From positions 61,441,489-61,505,488 of the forward strand of contig OY744610.1 in the NCBI GenBank assembly GCA_963556255.1: DNA of 64,000 bases, in the 5' to 3' direction. The translations under genes were made by a program, and so were the position numbers. Below, in pieces: positions 45,943 to 57,198 of this stretch. The notes below the pieces were generated by a model, which saw only the letters and a list, made by a program, of their open reading frames with translations, made no database searches and had not been told where the DNA came from. The stretch is from Allolobophora icterica. Lineage: Eukaryota > Annelida > Clitellata > Crassiclitellata > Lumbricidae. Position 1 is the first letter of the stretch; every line of letters begins with the position of its first letter.

Positions 45943-47038
45943 ATTTCACTTTACGACGCTATAAAGGCAAACCGTCATTGGGACAGGCACTAGTTAGATT
46001 TAAGGTTTAATATTTAACAATCAAATTTTACAAGATTGCGTGTAGATCGTCTTGAAGTAAAGAAAGGTTACCGGCCTTGGTATCGTCGTCAACGGCCTAC
46101 AATGTCATAAGATGTCGGTTAAACTGTTGAAAATCCAACTGTGTAACAGGCATTAACTATCCCTTATTACCTACAAGCATTTGAATACTCTTCGACACCT
46201 TTAATTCGCGATTCCCGAGACTATAAGTTTAAGTTTGTTTCAATAATTTTCACTCAGCTTCGCAAACTATAGACGAGCTTGATATTATAGTCTCAGGAGC
46301 ACCGAATTAAAGGTGTAGAAAATAATTAATATTTTGTTCAATATAATTAATATTATCTCCAATACTAACTCTTCAATACACATTTAATATCTTCAATAAT
46401 CAGTAATCTTTTCAATACCCACTTAATTAGCATATACTTAACCAATATACACTCAATTAATTAATAATCTCTTCAATACACTCTATTATCCGCCACTACT
46501 CGTGCTCTGGTAGTGCCAGTCCCACGCCTGAAGAAAGGAAGAGGGCGACGCTAATCACCTATGCTATGAAACGGCATCTTTAAGCAGCAACTAACGAATA
46601 TAAACTTAAGCCCGATCGACAGTATTCAGAAAGTACTGGTAGTGTTACGCTTGGATGAATAGTTTCTTTAGAGTAGTGTTCCACGTCTGGACACCTGTCC
46701 ACAAGTTACTCAGGAATATAAAAAATGTTAACGTAAAAACCTGTTAAGCGGCAAAACTTCTTTTATTCATATACTATGTGTATGGATTTCCATTATCGCG
46801 ATCCCCAGCTTATCATTTGTGAACTGCGAATATTGTTTAGAAAATGTTAAAGACATCTAGGTTAGACACCTTTAACTCGCTTTTCATGGAGCTATATATT
46901 CGTCACTTTGCACAAACTTATGTAATGTGTCTACCTCGTAAGAAGCCTGGAACGAATAATCTTCCCAAAAACAACTGAACGGCCATAGCAGCCATAAGAT
47001 GCCTTTAAGCTACTGGAACAATAGCATTGGTACACCTC
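45943..47038 (+). repeat. Block H resuming, with the 350-bp block
   Basis: Continues the 42830-43457 block ('aaatttcactttacgacgctataaa', 'accgtcattgggac'). It has a reversed A module near 46085, a reversed B module at 46490-46590, and the 350-bp block at 46690-47038, which ends where a hAT element is inserted. Confidence 0.68.
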
Positions 47039-47046
47039 TTGTATCT

Positions 47047-47908
47047 AGTCCCCGGCGCCGCCGCCATCCGCCGCTGCCGCCGCCGTTAAGCCCTCAAGTC
47101 GAAACCAGTCGCTAAGCTATCGACTGCTAGCGACTTCGTTTACTTAATATTTTGCTCGTTGTTTCAGTCGCGGTTTCCAAGCAAACAATAACAGAACAGT
47201 GATTCTACTAGTTAACAGCTGATAACATATTATAATCAATTGTACGTCTGTGTTGTTGTCTGTCAATGCAAATAATTATATCTCTGTAGAAACTAAAATT
47301 TTCCAGTAGGTTTAACTGAAACGAAAACGGAAGTTATTTCAAAACTGAAACTGTAATAAAAACTCAAATTATTTCAGAACTGAAACAAATAGAAATTACG
47401 AACACAAAACTGAAGTAAAACTGAAAAATGTAAATTATTTTCAAAACTGAAGTATCACTGGCTTCGGACTTAGTGGTATGCTTTTTTTCCTTTTATAAAC
47501 TCAATTGTGTCACAAATTCACATTAACATTAATCTTCACTGTCATCGGTCTGTCCCCTGTCAGCATGCCCACATCGAGCGGCATGCCCACATCGAGCGGA
47601 GTCCATGTAGGACCTATATTCCCATACTGGACCCGTATAGAGTCCCATCTAATGCCCACGACAATGATGGCACGGTCAGTACAGTATGCGATAAAATGCA
47701 TTATATTGTTAGGTAATCAGTTATGTCCAATAGACATAAGGCTACCTGATAACCAGAGAAGTCGATAATAAGTCGCTAAGTCAGTCGATAAGTCTAAGCG
47801 ACTTAGTCAGTCGATAAGCATGCGACTTAGTCGACTGAGTCGCTAAGTCAGTCGCTAACTCATCAAGTCAGTCGCTAACTCCTTAGCGACTGACTCCGGG
47901 CACTACAG
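47047..47908 (+). mobile_element. hAT-like element with GTCGCTAAG arrays, copy A
   Basis: The sequence TTGTATCT occurs at 47039-47046 and 47909-47916, and the sisters at 39225 and 63310 show the uninterrupted 'ctcttgt.cctg.atta' context. The ends read TAGTCCCCGGCGCCGCC and, reverse-complemented, TAGTGCCCGGAGTCAGTCG, with three extra bases (CAG) before the right TSD. Subterminal zones contain many GTCGCTAAGTCAGTCGATAAG-type repeats and a CCG triplet run. Frames at 47505-47768 are not recognisable proteins. Non-autonomous; sister of 56674-57961. Confidence 0.82.
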
Positions 47909-47916
47909 TTGTATCT

Positions 47917-49480
47917 GGATATTGCATAAGGCCATATGGACGTCAACTGTCTTTGATGCCATAAGACGTCATTAAACTTTTGCTAACCAATTGGCATAGT
48001 ATCCAATATATATTTTGAAAATATTTTAAGGTAAGGTCAGCGTTGTTAAACGCAGAGTATATCGGAGGATACCAGTCCTAAGCCTGATAAAGGAGGAGGG
48101 CGACGTCAACGACCCTGGCAGCCATTAGATATCATTAAACATTACAAACTACTCTTTTGTGGACGTCCAACTTAGACTCCTTTAGACCAGCATTAAACGG
48201 CGATATAAATTTATTCATCAAGTTTTATTTATTTAGCTCTATACTTGAGATTAATATAATGTTAGGTCACATTGTAAAGTGTAAACTGTGAAAAGTTTTC
48301 ATGAAGACGTCATCGGGCTTTGACGCCGTCGGAAGTCGCTAAGCCATTGAGATCCAACCGGTGATTGAATTCAAAGCAAATAACACAAGGTGAGGTCGAC
48401 GTGAACACTTCTGGCAGCCGCTAGGTGTCGTTCAGTAAGGGAAATAGTGCTAGTCAAGTTCGCTTCTGTTTAGACACCTTTTAATTGCTACTAGATATAA
48501 ATTACACCGTTCATTCAGGGATACTAAACTCCGCCACTACTAGTACTCTCATTGTGACAGTCCTAAGCCTAGAGAAAGGAGGAGGGGAAGCTAATAATCT
48601 GTGTTATAATACAGAGTCGTTAAACAGCAGCTTACTAACTCGGGGATACTTTTTATTATTTATTATTTATTATTCATTTTTAACGCGCAAAGTCACACAG
48701 AAATGCGAATCTGAAGCGGATAGATGTAGCGAGAATAATTATTAGGATTACATGTAGGTCCAAATAATAGGCTGTATAAGCCAAAATAATAGCTGCCGGC
48801 GACAAAGGCCTTTGTTGCCATAAAGTGTCGTTAAACTTTAGATCCGTCATTCCAATCGTGGAATAGAGACGATAAGGGACGGTCGAGTAAGCTGTAAATA
48901 TATTTTAAATCGAAGTCAACTACAACTGATACCGCTAGATGTCGTTAAACTGCTGATTCCAATCCATCTGATACTTATAAAGAAGTTCAGATAAGCAGTG
49001 AGAATGTTAAAATTTACATCGACCTCAACGACGTTTGATGCCGAAAGATGTCGCTAACCGCGCAGCCCATCTATTTAGTAGTTCGAACTCAGCCACTGTT
49101 CGTATTCTGGTATTGCAAGTCCGCAGCCTGAATAAAGGAGGAGGGCAACGCTAATAATTTTGCCTCGTCACAGCGTCGTTAAATAGTAGCAAGCTAAGTA
49201 ATAGCGCTCTCAGCTACCAGCTGTGCAGAAAACGCTTAAACCTCATTTATAGGAAGTTCTGAACTGATGATGAACACCTTTAAAAAGCGTTCATCGTTTG
49301 TTATGTCTCAGTTGTCCTCAAATGCAAACTGGATTTATTTGCACTGTGCTGTGGTATGTCAACGAAGGGTGGAAAATGATAGAAATAATTAGACACCTCT
49401 TTTAAATGTGATATTCACCCTATATAAACAGTAAATGCAGAGGAGCGGTACTTAAATTGGAGCAAGGTTTGCGGACTATC
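47917..49480. repeat. Reversed module blocks, no gene
   Basis: Reversed A modules near 47940, 48800, 48920 and 49020; reversed B modules at 48530-48625 and 49085-49200; a D module near 49370-49440. 48650-48730 is the sister of 39520-39790 without the insertion. Confidence 0.6.
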
Positions 49481-50062
49481 GCTCATTGGGACCATCGCTG
49501 ATTGGACTATCACTCGTAGGGCTATCGCTCATACGCACGAGCAGTATATAATAGCAAATAGTAAAATTGTTAATAAAACACAGACGCCAAAGTTTGTTTC
49601 AAGGGTTCTTTGCCGTAAACAGACATTAAAACTCAACACAGCCTTTAGTCAACAGAATGTAGACGCTGAAGATGTAGACTTGAACATTGTTCATTACTTG
49701 ATCGATAAGGACGCACCGCATGTAGATACGCCAGAATCTCAGTTTTCTCGTATGCATCCACTGCCCGAATGACACGATCTTTCAGGATGCAATAGCGCTT
49801 GATGCTCGGTTGCTCGACGCCAGTAACACCTTGGAAAAAGGGTGAGTTCTGTTTCACGCCATCGTTCTGTAGTTCAGAGAGAAACTTCTGCATTGTGGGG
49901 TGACAGGAGCAGCGCCCGAACCCCGCGGTGCCATCCTTCCACGCTGTTTGTAGTTCTTGCTATATCCCGTCAGCAGCAGCGTTGCGCTGATTCCACGTAT
50001 TGATGTCCATATATTTAATAACTCAGCATATAAGCGATAGTTCTATGACTGATAGTCCTGGA
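49480..50062 (-). mobile_element. Mutator-like element remnant, copy 1
   Basis: The ends carry inverted copies of 'GGACTATCGCTCATA'-type repeats (49485-49540 and 50030-50062). It holds a transposase C-terminal fragment on minus. It is paralogous to 51181-52395, sharing 'gttaataaaacacagacgccaa'. Exact ends and TSD were not found. Confidence 0.6.
49645..50010 (-). pseudogene. MULE transposase C-terminal fragment
   Basis: The minus strand encodes, from 50010, NTWNQRNAAADGI, a stop, then TAWKDGTAGFGRCSCHPTM, KFLSELQNDGVKQN, FFQGVTGVEQPSIKRYCIL and AYEKTEILAYLHAV. The order W..R..A...G......W...F...CHPT....F..L is the tail of Mutator-like transposases, as in FLYWCH/MULE proteins. One in-frame stop and the missing DDE core make it a relic. 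The longest open part starts at Met-49893. Confidence 0.65.
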
Positions 50063-51180
50063 ACCTAGGAACTGTGGTGAAAACCTTTCAGAATAATAAG
50101 ACACCTCTTGTGAGTTCAGTATTCGCCCTATCAGTAAAAGCAGATGAGCGGTCTTGTAATATGTCAACAGAACGGTGCGAATTGTTCAAAACATTTGGAC
50201 ACCTCTTTTAAGTGTGACATTCGTCCTATAAGAAAAAGCAGAAAACACTTGCATAGTTTGTTGTTGATGCTCAACTATACGATTGGTGAGAATTGTTCAA
50301 AAATAATTAGACACATCTTTTATTAGTGATATCCGCCCTATGAGTGCAAGCAGACGAGCGGTTCTCTAGTATAGTTAGTTTTTGGTACAATCGCTTGTAT
50401 TTCTGAGCTGTATTATTTTCTGTTGACATCAACAGCCTTTGTTGCTATAAGTTGTCATTAAACTCTGGATCCATCCATCCGTTCTGTAATATTGATAGTA
50501 ATTGGTGAGCTTATGACATAGGAACGATGAGAACTGTTCAAACTAATTTGATGCCAGAAGATGTCGTTAAACTAACGGAATTCATCGCTGTACCAGTCTT
50601 ATTATTCCGTCACTCCTGTTTTCAAGCGGTGCCAGTCCAAACCCTGTATGAAGATCGACGGAGGGGCGATGCCAATCGCTTTCGTTATGAAAACAGCGTC
50701 GTTTAACAGAAACTGACAGCAATTAATGGTAACAGCAGCTGATTTTTTACGCAATCGTTCTGTACAATTTCATCCACCGTCATATACCGAGGCTAAGAAA
50801 TGGAAGGTGCTAGCATTTCATGTTCTCCTTCCCCTCCCTGTTATATTATTTATATTGACGTCAACGACGTTTGATGCTGATAGATGTCGCTAGTCGCGTA
50901 GCCCATCCAGTTAGTAGTTGAAACCGCGCAATTGACCGTAATCTGGTATTGCCAGTCTACAGCCTGAATAGAGGAGGAGGGCGACGCTATGACACAGCAT
51001 CGTTAAACAGCAATGCACACACCGCCACGCCCACAAACACTAATTGCATGCATTTGTACTGAGCTGTCATATGCCAAACTAAAAGTGAGAACTTTTCAAA
51101 ATAAACACCTCTTTTGAATGTGAAATTCGCCCTATATAAGAACAGTAAACTGAAGATTGCTACTTGTGTCTGGATCCACG
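50063..51180. repeat. Three tandem D modules, then reversed modules
   Basis: D modules ('gaattgttcaaaa.aatt.gacacctctttta..tgtgata' followed by 'cgccctataag') start near 50090, 50170 and 50285 in tandem, about 100 bp apart. Another is at 51080-51150. Reversed A modules lie near 50415, 50550 and 50870, and reversed B modules at 50620-50720 and 50935-51010. No gene. Confidence 0.65.
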
Positions 51181-51459
51181 TTTAGGAATATCGCTCATAA
51201 GACTATTAAAACTCGTAGGGCTATCGCTCATACGCAGAGAACAATTATAGCAAAGAGAAAAGTTGTTAATAAAACACAGACGCCAAGGTTTGTTTCATGG
51301 ATCCCTTGTTGTGAAAAGACATAAAAACACAAAACCGGTACAGCATTATGTCAACAAAAGATAGACCTTGAAAATGTAACTTGAAGATTGTAGATTGTTC
51401 TCTACTTGAACAATAAGTAAGTCAATTCAATTGGCACGTAGATACGTCAGAATGTCAGT

Positions 51460-52067
51460 TTTCCCCTATGTTGCAACTGACCGCATGACACTATCTTTCA
51501 CGATGCGAAAGCGTTTGACGCTCGGTTGCACGACGCCAGTAACCCCTTGGAAGAAGGCATAGGCGTAGTTACAGCGAGCCAAGAGGAGGCATTTGCCTCC
51601 TCTTGTTTTTTTAGATTTCAAAATTTTCCTTGGGTTATAGCCCTGCATCCTCAAGTACACCCCATTAGAGGTGGATGTTGCCTCCTCTTGAAATGTTTTG
51701 GTGGAGAAAATCCCATAAAAGGTCATAAAATTTTCTGTTGAAGAAATTTCCAAAAAGGTCATCAAATTTTTTGACAAGCAGTAGTTGCCTCCTCTTGAAT
51801 TGAAGTCTGGCTACGCTCCTGGAAGAAGGTTGATTTCTATTTCAAGCAATCGTTCTGGAGTTAATAGGGAAACTTTCACATTGTCGGGTGACTGCACTGG
51901 AACATTCCCTGAAGTCCTTCCACGCTGTTAGTAGTTCCTGCTATTCCGTAAGCAGCAGCGTCGCGTTCATTCCGTGTATCGATAATCGAACGGAGGTGGT
52001 CCATAATTTTCACCTCGACCTCTAAGGCGACAACATCGAACGTAGATGTGCTCAAAATATGAGACAA
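51460..52067 (-). pseudogene. MULE transposase fragment split by a hAT element
   Basis: From 52067 on minus: FDVVALEVEVKIMDHL, TRNERDAAAYGIAGTTNS, VEGLQGMFQCSHPTM, then after a frame change SLLTPERLLEIEINL. Beyond the hAT insertion come FFQGVTGVVQPSVKRFRIV and KDSVMRSVAT. It is homologous to 49645-50010 and extends it upstream (the TTNSVEG..F motif). Dead. Confidence 0.62.
51558..51821. mobile_element. 264-bp non-autonomous hAT element
   Basis: 8-bp TSDs, GAAGAAGG, at 51550-51557 and 51822-51829. The ends are CATAGGCGTAGTTAC and, reverse-complemented, CAGGAGCGTAGCCAG. The sister MULE copy at 49825-49840 (ccttggaaaaagggtga) is uninterrupted. The interior has GCCTCCTCTTG repeated four times. 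Confidence 0.9.
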
Positions 52068-52395
52068 GTTCGTTCATGTGATCAACGACAGGCATTAATA
52101 ATCAATGTAGATACCCAAAATGGATGAATGTCCCTACTTTGTTGTGCATATATATTTAATAAATATTTGTAAAGTTATATGAAGTCAATTGAACAGTTGA
52201 TTGGTTGGTTACTTTTGTCATCGTTAGCTAACTTGAAGTTACTTGATCGCGTCCCCCGCTTTGACGTGCATATATTTAATAATATAGTGCGATAGTCCTT
52301 TGGGCGAAAGGTCCTGTGAGCGATGCTTCTATGAGCGATAGTCCTATGAGCGGTGGTCCTATGAGCTATAGTCCTATGAGCCATATTTCTAGAAC

Positions 52396-53047
52396 CTATT
52401 CGCTCTTTAAGTGAAAGCAGAAAGAGCTGTATTAAGCAAAGAAATTTGTTGCCATAAGATGTCATTTTGTTCAGGTGGGTAGAACTCCGCCATTGTACAC
52501 ACTCTGACAGTGCCAGGTCCAACGAAAATATCAGGTTATCCTTCAATACCTTTAATTCACGTACAGTCAACGTTATATACCTCTGACTGTCGTTTTTGTC
52601 GTCAACGGCTATAATTGATGTCATACGACGACGTTAAACTTTGGATTAATAAAAAAATTACCTATTGGATTGAAAATAAATCGCCTATTCGCGTCCAAAA
52701 TGATACCAACTTCCTGTGTAACTAGAGTCGATGACAAATAAATCCAAGAAAATACGCAATAATTTGTTCGGCCACTTTCGACAGCTTTAAATCGGACTGT
52801 ATGAATCTATAATACTTTGGTTATTCTGCCGTATAACTACAATTTTACGGGTTAAATTGTCGACGCAAAAGAATCTGCAATCGCGAGATGTCGTCAAACT
52901 GTGACGAATACTAAAATTGCTCTGCTTTTTTGTATATAATAATAATAATAATCCGGTCTTTAATTAAGCGCCTGCAAACGCACTGCGCTGTACAGTGAAC
53001 ATACATATAGTAGAAACGGCAGCCACGTAAGGCGCCTTACATACATG
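52396..53047. repeat. Reversed modules, no gene
   Basis: Reversed A modules near 52440 and 52590. 52760-52920 is a reversed run of the C/A modules (gacagctttaaatcggact.. gtcgtcaaactgtgacgaatactaaaattgctctgc). (AAT)4 lies at 52938-52950. No gene. Confidence 0.55.
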
Positions 53048-53055
53048 TATACAGT

Positions 53056-53904
53056 CAGTGGCGTAGAAAGGTTTTGGGGGCCCTTGTGCAGAGCTTCGAT
53101 GATGGGCCCCTTGAACCCCTTCGATTTGAAAAAAAACCCTGTGCGAAAAACGCTTGGCGCTTTTGCAATATTTGCTTATTTCGCACCGTGAAAAATATGC
53201 AAATATCACAAATCGCACCCCAATGAAATAATAATTAAATAATTACACTTCAATTATTTTCTCCGAATTATTTTTATAAAAATTGTTATTTTTATTTCTC
53301 CAGGCTAGCATAAAAAAAATTGAACTAGGCCTAGAGCATAATTAATCTAAAACATTGTTCCATCTGCCTTGACTGCTAAAATATGAATTATCCACTCTTC
53401 AATTCTGTCAAATTGTGAAACAGTTGGGTTGGTTGGTAAAAATAACGAAATCGTTTCCGCGCCTTCTCTTACACGAAAATATCTACCGCTTTTGAAGTGT
53501 CAAGCTTTCTGGCATGTTCATTTCTATTGACAAGATTGCCAAGTCGCTCAGCCCCTCTTCTGACATTGTACTTCGTATATAGTTTTTGATTAGCTTCAAT
53601 TTTGAAAATGATCGTTCACATGGCGCAACAGTCACAGGGAAAGTCAACAGGAACATGTAGGCAGTGCATACACCATCGCTGAATGGCAGTGAATGTAGAT
53701 GAGAGTCAACGAGTAACAGTACTGTTGTGCAATTTCGAAGATGGATGATCATTTGAGTGTTTATTACTGTGCACGTTGTTGCTAACTTGCTGTACATGTA
53801 GATTCACTCTTAGGCTAAAATTGATACTCGCTGCCAGAGGCCCTTCTGACCGCCGGGGGCCCTTGTGCTTTGCACAACCTGCACAACCCATTGCTACGCC
53901 CCTG
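53056..53904 (-). mobile_element. 849-bp hAT element keeping a transposase C-terminus
   Basis: Perfect 8-bp TSDs, TATACAGT, at 53048-53055 and 53905-53912. The TIRs are CAGTGGCGTAGAAAGG and CAGGGGCGTAGCAATGG, followed on both sides by GGGGGCCCTTGTGC-like text. It carries the end of a transposase on minus, so it is an internal-deletion derivative. Confidence 0.95.
53483..53797 (-). pseudogene. hAT transposase C-terminal dimerisation domain
   Basis: The 104-aa frame ends with FPVTVAPCERSFSKLKLIKN, RSTMSEEGLSDLAILSIE and a short tail. This is the hAT dimerisation motif in the form found in ZMYM/zinc-finger-MYM-like hAT proteins. A full transposase is 600-800 aa, so the N-terminal zinc finger and catalytic residues are deleted here. 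It is not functional alone. Confidence 0.85.
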
Positions 53905-53999
53905 TATACAGTAGAAGCACAATGATAACAGTTTTACAGGAGTCGAATATAACTGTTTAGCGACAGCCACACGGCGCCAATCGTGGCCGACATTCATTT

Positions 54000-54118
54000 A
54001 ACCACTGCCACCTAGCGAGTTGAAGGTTCAATAAACCTTACGGTGTCTACCGGGTTCGATCTTGGTACCTTCAGCTCTTCACGCCAGTGTGTTATCCATT
54101 ACTCTGCGCCCTCCCCCC
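54000..54118 (-). mobile_element. tRNA-Arg-like SINE head
   Basis: The minus strand reads GGGCGCAGAGTAATGGATAA at the 5' end (A-box area), then ACACTGGCGTGAAGAGC and a B-box GATCGAACCC. 'Aatggataacacactgg' is close to animal tRNA-Arg. The acceptor end does not pair, and a C-run (54111-54125) abuts it, so it is a SINE or pseudogene and not a working tRNA. Confidence 0.5.
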
Positions 54119-54187
54119 CCCCCCCAAAGCTAACTTTTTAGGGCTTTTTGGTGTTAACAAGCGTAACAATTCCAGTACTATTCAGAA

Positions 54188-54960
54188 TTTAACGACGTCT
54201 TATGTATGCCAAGGTCAGTGACGTCGACCTTAGGCCTACCTTCCACGCAGTGCAATTAAAACTTTCCCATTTGTAAAGTTTAATGACAACTTATGTTGTT
54301 TCAGTATGTGCCCCACCCCGCTTCAGATTAGGTAGATAGAGTCTGTTTAACGACGCTTTGTCATAACGAAGATGATTAGCGTCGCACTTCACTTTTATCC
54401 AGTGGCGGAATTTAATTGGAGATTCGATTTAATTCACGATTTAATCACAGAGGTGATCGATAGCGCAGTGGTTAGCGTGATGGACCTTCAAGAGATCGAG
54501 GGTTAAAATCTCCCCCAGAGCAGAAATTTGGTTCGAGATTTCTGCACTACCTGGGCCCTCTAACCGACTTAGCTATAATGAGTACACTGACCGCACACTG
54601 TTGGTGGGAAGATGAGATGGCGAGATGGAGGACTATCCACCCACACTCATATGCCGAGACTATAAAATAAAGTGGCTAATACTTCAAGCCCATTGCTGCC
54701 TCACGACTAGCTTAAGGTCTACTCTTCGTAAACATCTTGTGGCATCAAAAGCCGTTGACGACCAAAGCAAAGAATTTCGTACATTTTCTCACAAGATCCA
54801 AGAGAAGCACTCATAACGCAGTATGAAATTATGAATATATAGACTCGTCTAAAACGATATAAAAGGTGTCTAAACAGATAAGGCAATTTTAGTATTCTAC
54901 AGAGTTTAACGACATCTTACGGCAAGACATTCGTTGACGTCGTCAACGTAGTTTTTCATT
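54188..54960 (+). repeat. Long block G, copy at 54 kb
   Basis: The best-preserved copy. A module (TTTAACGACGTC .. GACGTCGAC, 54188-54232), 'ttccacgcagtgcaatt', B module with perfect arms (CGACGCT .. AGCGTCG, 54350-54385), SINE S4, 'aacatcttgtggcatc', 'aaaaggtgtctaaacag' and a further A module at 54900. No gene. Confidence 0.7.
54447..54725 (+). mobile_element. tRNA-derived SINE, family 1 (copy S4)
   Basis: Cleanest A-box of the family, TAGCGCAGTGGTTAGCGTG from 54461; B-box-like GGGTTAAAATCTCC near 54500. The body is as in S1-S3, ending near 'gactagcttaaggt'. Confidence 0.75.
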
Positions 54961-55345
54961 ATTATTATTCCAAAGTTTAACGTCGTCTTATGACATCAAA
55001 GACCGTTGATGACAATTTAAATCTTGTACGGTGGATGCTGAATTGAACGACATCTTATAGCAACAAAGGCTGGTAACGTCGACATAAATTATTTTGGCAT
55101 ATTAATATACTGGGTAGTAAAATGAATTTATAATATTCGAAAGAAACCATTTAAAGGTGTCAAGTCTGAACTTTTCAATGTCGTTAGTATTCATTGTTTA
55201 ACAATATCAGATTATATAGTTAATAATGTCTATGATACGTGTAGTGTGAAAAGACATTTAAAAAATATTTTGTAGCAACTGTCATAAACAAGAAATTTTA
55301 AATGTAAAAAAGATTCTTGATGAACATTCTTATTGCACATGAGAT
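54961..55345 (+). repeat. A modules and a 1440-1815-like block
   Basis: A modules at 54972-55015 and 55033-55080. 55120-55345 matches 1600-1830 ('taaaatgaa.ttataa', 'accatttaaaggtgtca', 'attcttgatgaacattct'). The stretch 55346-55480 holds nothing I recognise. Confidence 0.6.
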
Positions 55346-55479
55346 CCTTAATCTATTTATTTGAATCAGTAGAATCAGTCTCGTTCTCCCCATTATTACA
55401 AGTTTATAACACATGTAATTTTGGCATTCATAAGATTCTTTTTGATTGTCTTTGTTGTGTGTTTGCTGTTTTGTTCGAC

Positions 55480-56015
55480 TTCTGTTCAGACCTAAGTTGA
55501 GCGCAAGCAGCTCGAAGTTCTTCGTCTCATCTTTCTTTGGCCCTCTGTTGACGACTAGAGGGGCCTATTTTTCGCACGGAGCTCTAAGCCACTCAGCCGC
55601 ACTTCGGTCGACGGCGCATGAATACATTAACAAGGATGGCCATCCCTACTCCTCCCCTTGTCCTTCTCTCCTTTTGCTTTTTCTCCTCGGTCTCGTTCTC
55701 CCCCATCCCTCTTCTTCGTTCTCCTCATCTCCTCCTTCTGATCATCTTTCTTCATCTCCTTCTCCTCCACATCCTCCTTATCCTTTTACTGTCTTCCGCC
55801 TATTGCTCTTCCTCCGCCTTCTCCTCTGCTTTCTTCTCATCCTCGCTCCTTCTTCTCCCTATCCTCGTCTTTTTCGATCTCCTCTTCATGCTCCTCCTTT
55901 TCCTCTTCCTCTCCTCGTCTTCCTTCTTTCTCCTCTTCCCCTTCCTCCTTATCCTCGTGTTTCTCCGCCTCTTTTCCTCCTCCACCAACTCCTCTGTTTC
56001 ACTAGTCCTCTAGGT
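55480..56015 (+). repeat. Polypyrimidine-rich block, copy 2
   Basis: Sister of 42395-42680 at its left end, then about 350 bp of degenerate CTC/TTC/CCT. The frames of 204 and 131 aa across it are Ser/Leu/Pro-rich low complexity and unsupported as genes. Confidence 0.75.
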
Positions 56016-56059
56016 GGCGTCTGGCATCGCTCATTCGGACTCAACCCCAGGTGTCCGTG

Positions 56060-56463
56060 ATATTAACTCTTGGGTCATCGTTAAGGTTGTCTCCATTTTT
56101 CCTAATTGAATATTAAATCGAGCAAATTCCAATGCTGAACTCTAATGGATAGAACCTACTCTTCGTCCATTGGTTGAACGACTGGGTACACCCGGACAAC
56201 CCCTCTGACTTGATACAGCACTCGTGAATAAGCGGGTGCCCTGCGAGTATTTCACGATAGTGAGTAATTAAGCTGGTGCTTTGCGTTTGCTTTCCAGTGG
56301 CGGAGATAAGAAGTTTGAAGTTTATGATTACGATTACGAGTAGCTTTAAGCATGGTGTAAGAGATAAGTGGTGCGTACACTCGCCTGTAATATGTGACTA
56401 ATAATAAACAGTTCGCTAGATGGCGATGGCGTCGCGATGGGATCAAAATTTCCATCACCGCCT
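56060..56463 (+). repeat. Block H start, copy at 56 kb
   Basis: Matches 36600-36660 and 37750-37860: 'aaattccaatgctgaac', 'cttgatacagcactcgtgaataagc', 'gagtatttcacg'. It is cut near 56340-56400 and appears to resume near 61545, on the far side of the LINE, hAT and THAP insertions. Confidence 0.6.
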
Positions 56464-56673
56464 ATCGTATTGTTACTTACTTAAAATACGTTTATTTAAC
56501 GACGCCGTCATATCGAAGATGATTGACGTCCTCGTATCTAGTAATTTATAAGGCGCCTCTCGCAGTATAAGCAATTAAGAGGCGCCCTCAGTGCATGAGC
56601 CCCGTGGAAACAGAAACGTCTTGAGCAAGCAAGTAGATGCTGAGGAGATTCCCATCATGAGTTTAGTTCGAAG
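56464..56673 (-). pseudogene. LINE 3' part, downstream of the hAT insertion
   Basis: The minus strand encodes MGISSASTCLLKTFLFPRGS then CTEGAS and a stop, the LINE C-terminal end, followed by GGCGCCTTATAAATTACTAG. Plus 56489-56540 then carries a 47-bp sequence shared almost exactly with the 3' end of the I-type element (2411-2450 region), ending in TAAGTAAGTAA. Whether that part is the LINE's own tail or a separate remnant is open. Confidence 0.65.
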
Positions 56674-57072
56674 TAGTGTCCGGAGTCAGTCGCTAAGGAT
56701 TTTGCGACTGACTTGATGAGTTAGCGACTGACTTAGCGACTCAGTCGACTAAGTCGCATGCTTATCGACTGACTAAGTCGCTTAGACTTATCGACTGACT
56801 TAGCGACTTGCTATCGACTTCTCATGTAATCAGGTATGTCTATTGGACATAACTGATTACTTAACAATATAATGCATTTTATCGCATACTGTACTGACCG
56901 TGTCATCATTCCCGTGGGCATTAGATGGAACCCGTATAAGCTCTATATGGGTCCAATAAGGAAATATGGGCTCCGCTCCATGTGGGCATGCTGACAGGGG
57001 ACAGAACGATGACCGTGAAATTAATGTTAATGTGAATTCGTGAAATTGAACGCTTGATAAATCGAATGAAAC

Positions 57073-57198
57073 ATGGAGGACTTTTTAGCAGTACCCGATG
57101 TTACGGCCAACCAGTTGGCCGAAACTGCTGATGCGTGGTTCTTTCAGGCAGTGGCAGAGAACGAGAATCATGTACTCCGGCACTTATTCCCAGTGTGA
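57073..57198 (+). CDS. Small ORF in hAT-like copy B, truncated
   Basis: A 41-residue frame starting MEDFLAVPDVTANQLAETAD and continuing AWFFQAVAENENHVLRH. It starts just after the part shared with copy A. Its end falls in the left TIR of the nested element at 57195, so the original frame was probably longer. I do not recognise the protein. Regular hydrophobic spacing suggests a helical domain. It may be cargo or an old transposon gene exon. Confidence 0.35.
   Translation: MEDFLAVPDVTANQLAETADAWFFQAVAENENHVLRHLFPV

Larger units (their letters stand above)
51181..52395 (-). mobile_element. Mutator-like element remnant, copy 2
   Basis: Same family as 49480-50062. The left end has 'gggctatcgctcatacgc'; the right end (52290-52395) has about six inverted copies of 'ctatgagcgatagtc'. 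It contains a transposase fragment and a hAT insertion at 51558-51821. Confidence 0.6.

Noticed and set aside
54000..54118. Functional tRNA-Arg gene
   Set aside because: The two ends do not pair as an acceptor stem, and a C-run abuts the 5' end.
55446..56060. 204-aa Ser/Leu/Pro-rich frame
   Set aside because: Degenerate polypyrimidine tract, with a sister at 42530-42680 that does not keep the frame.
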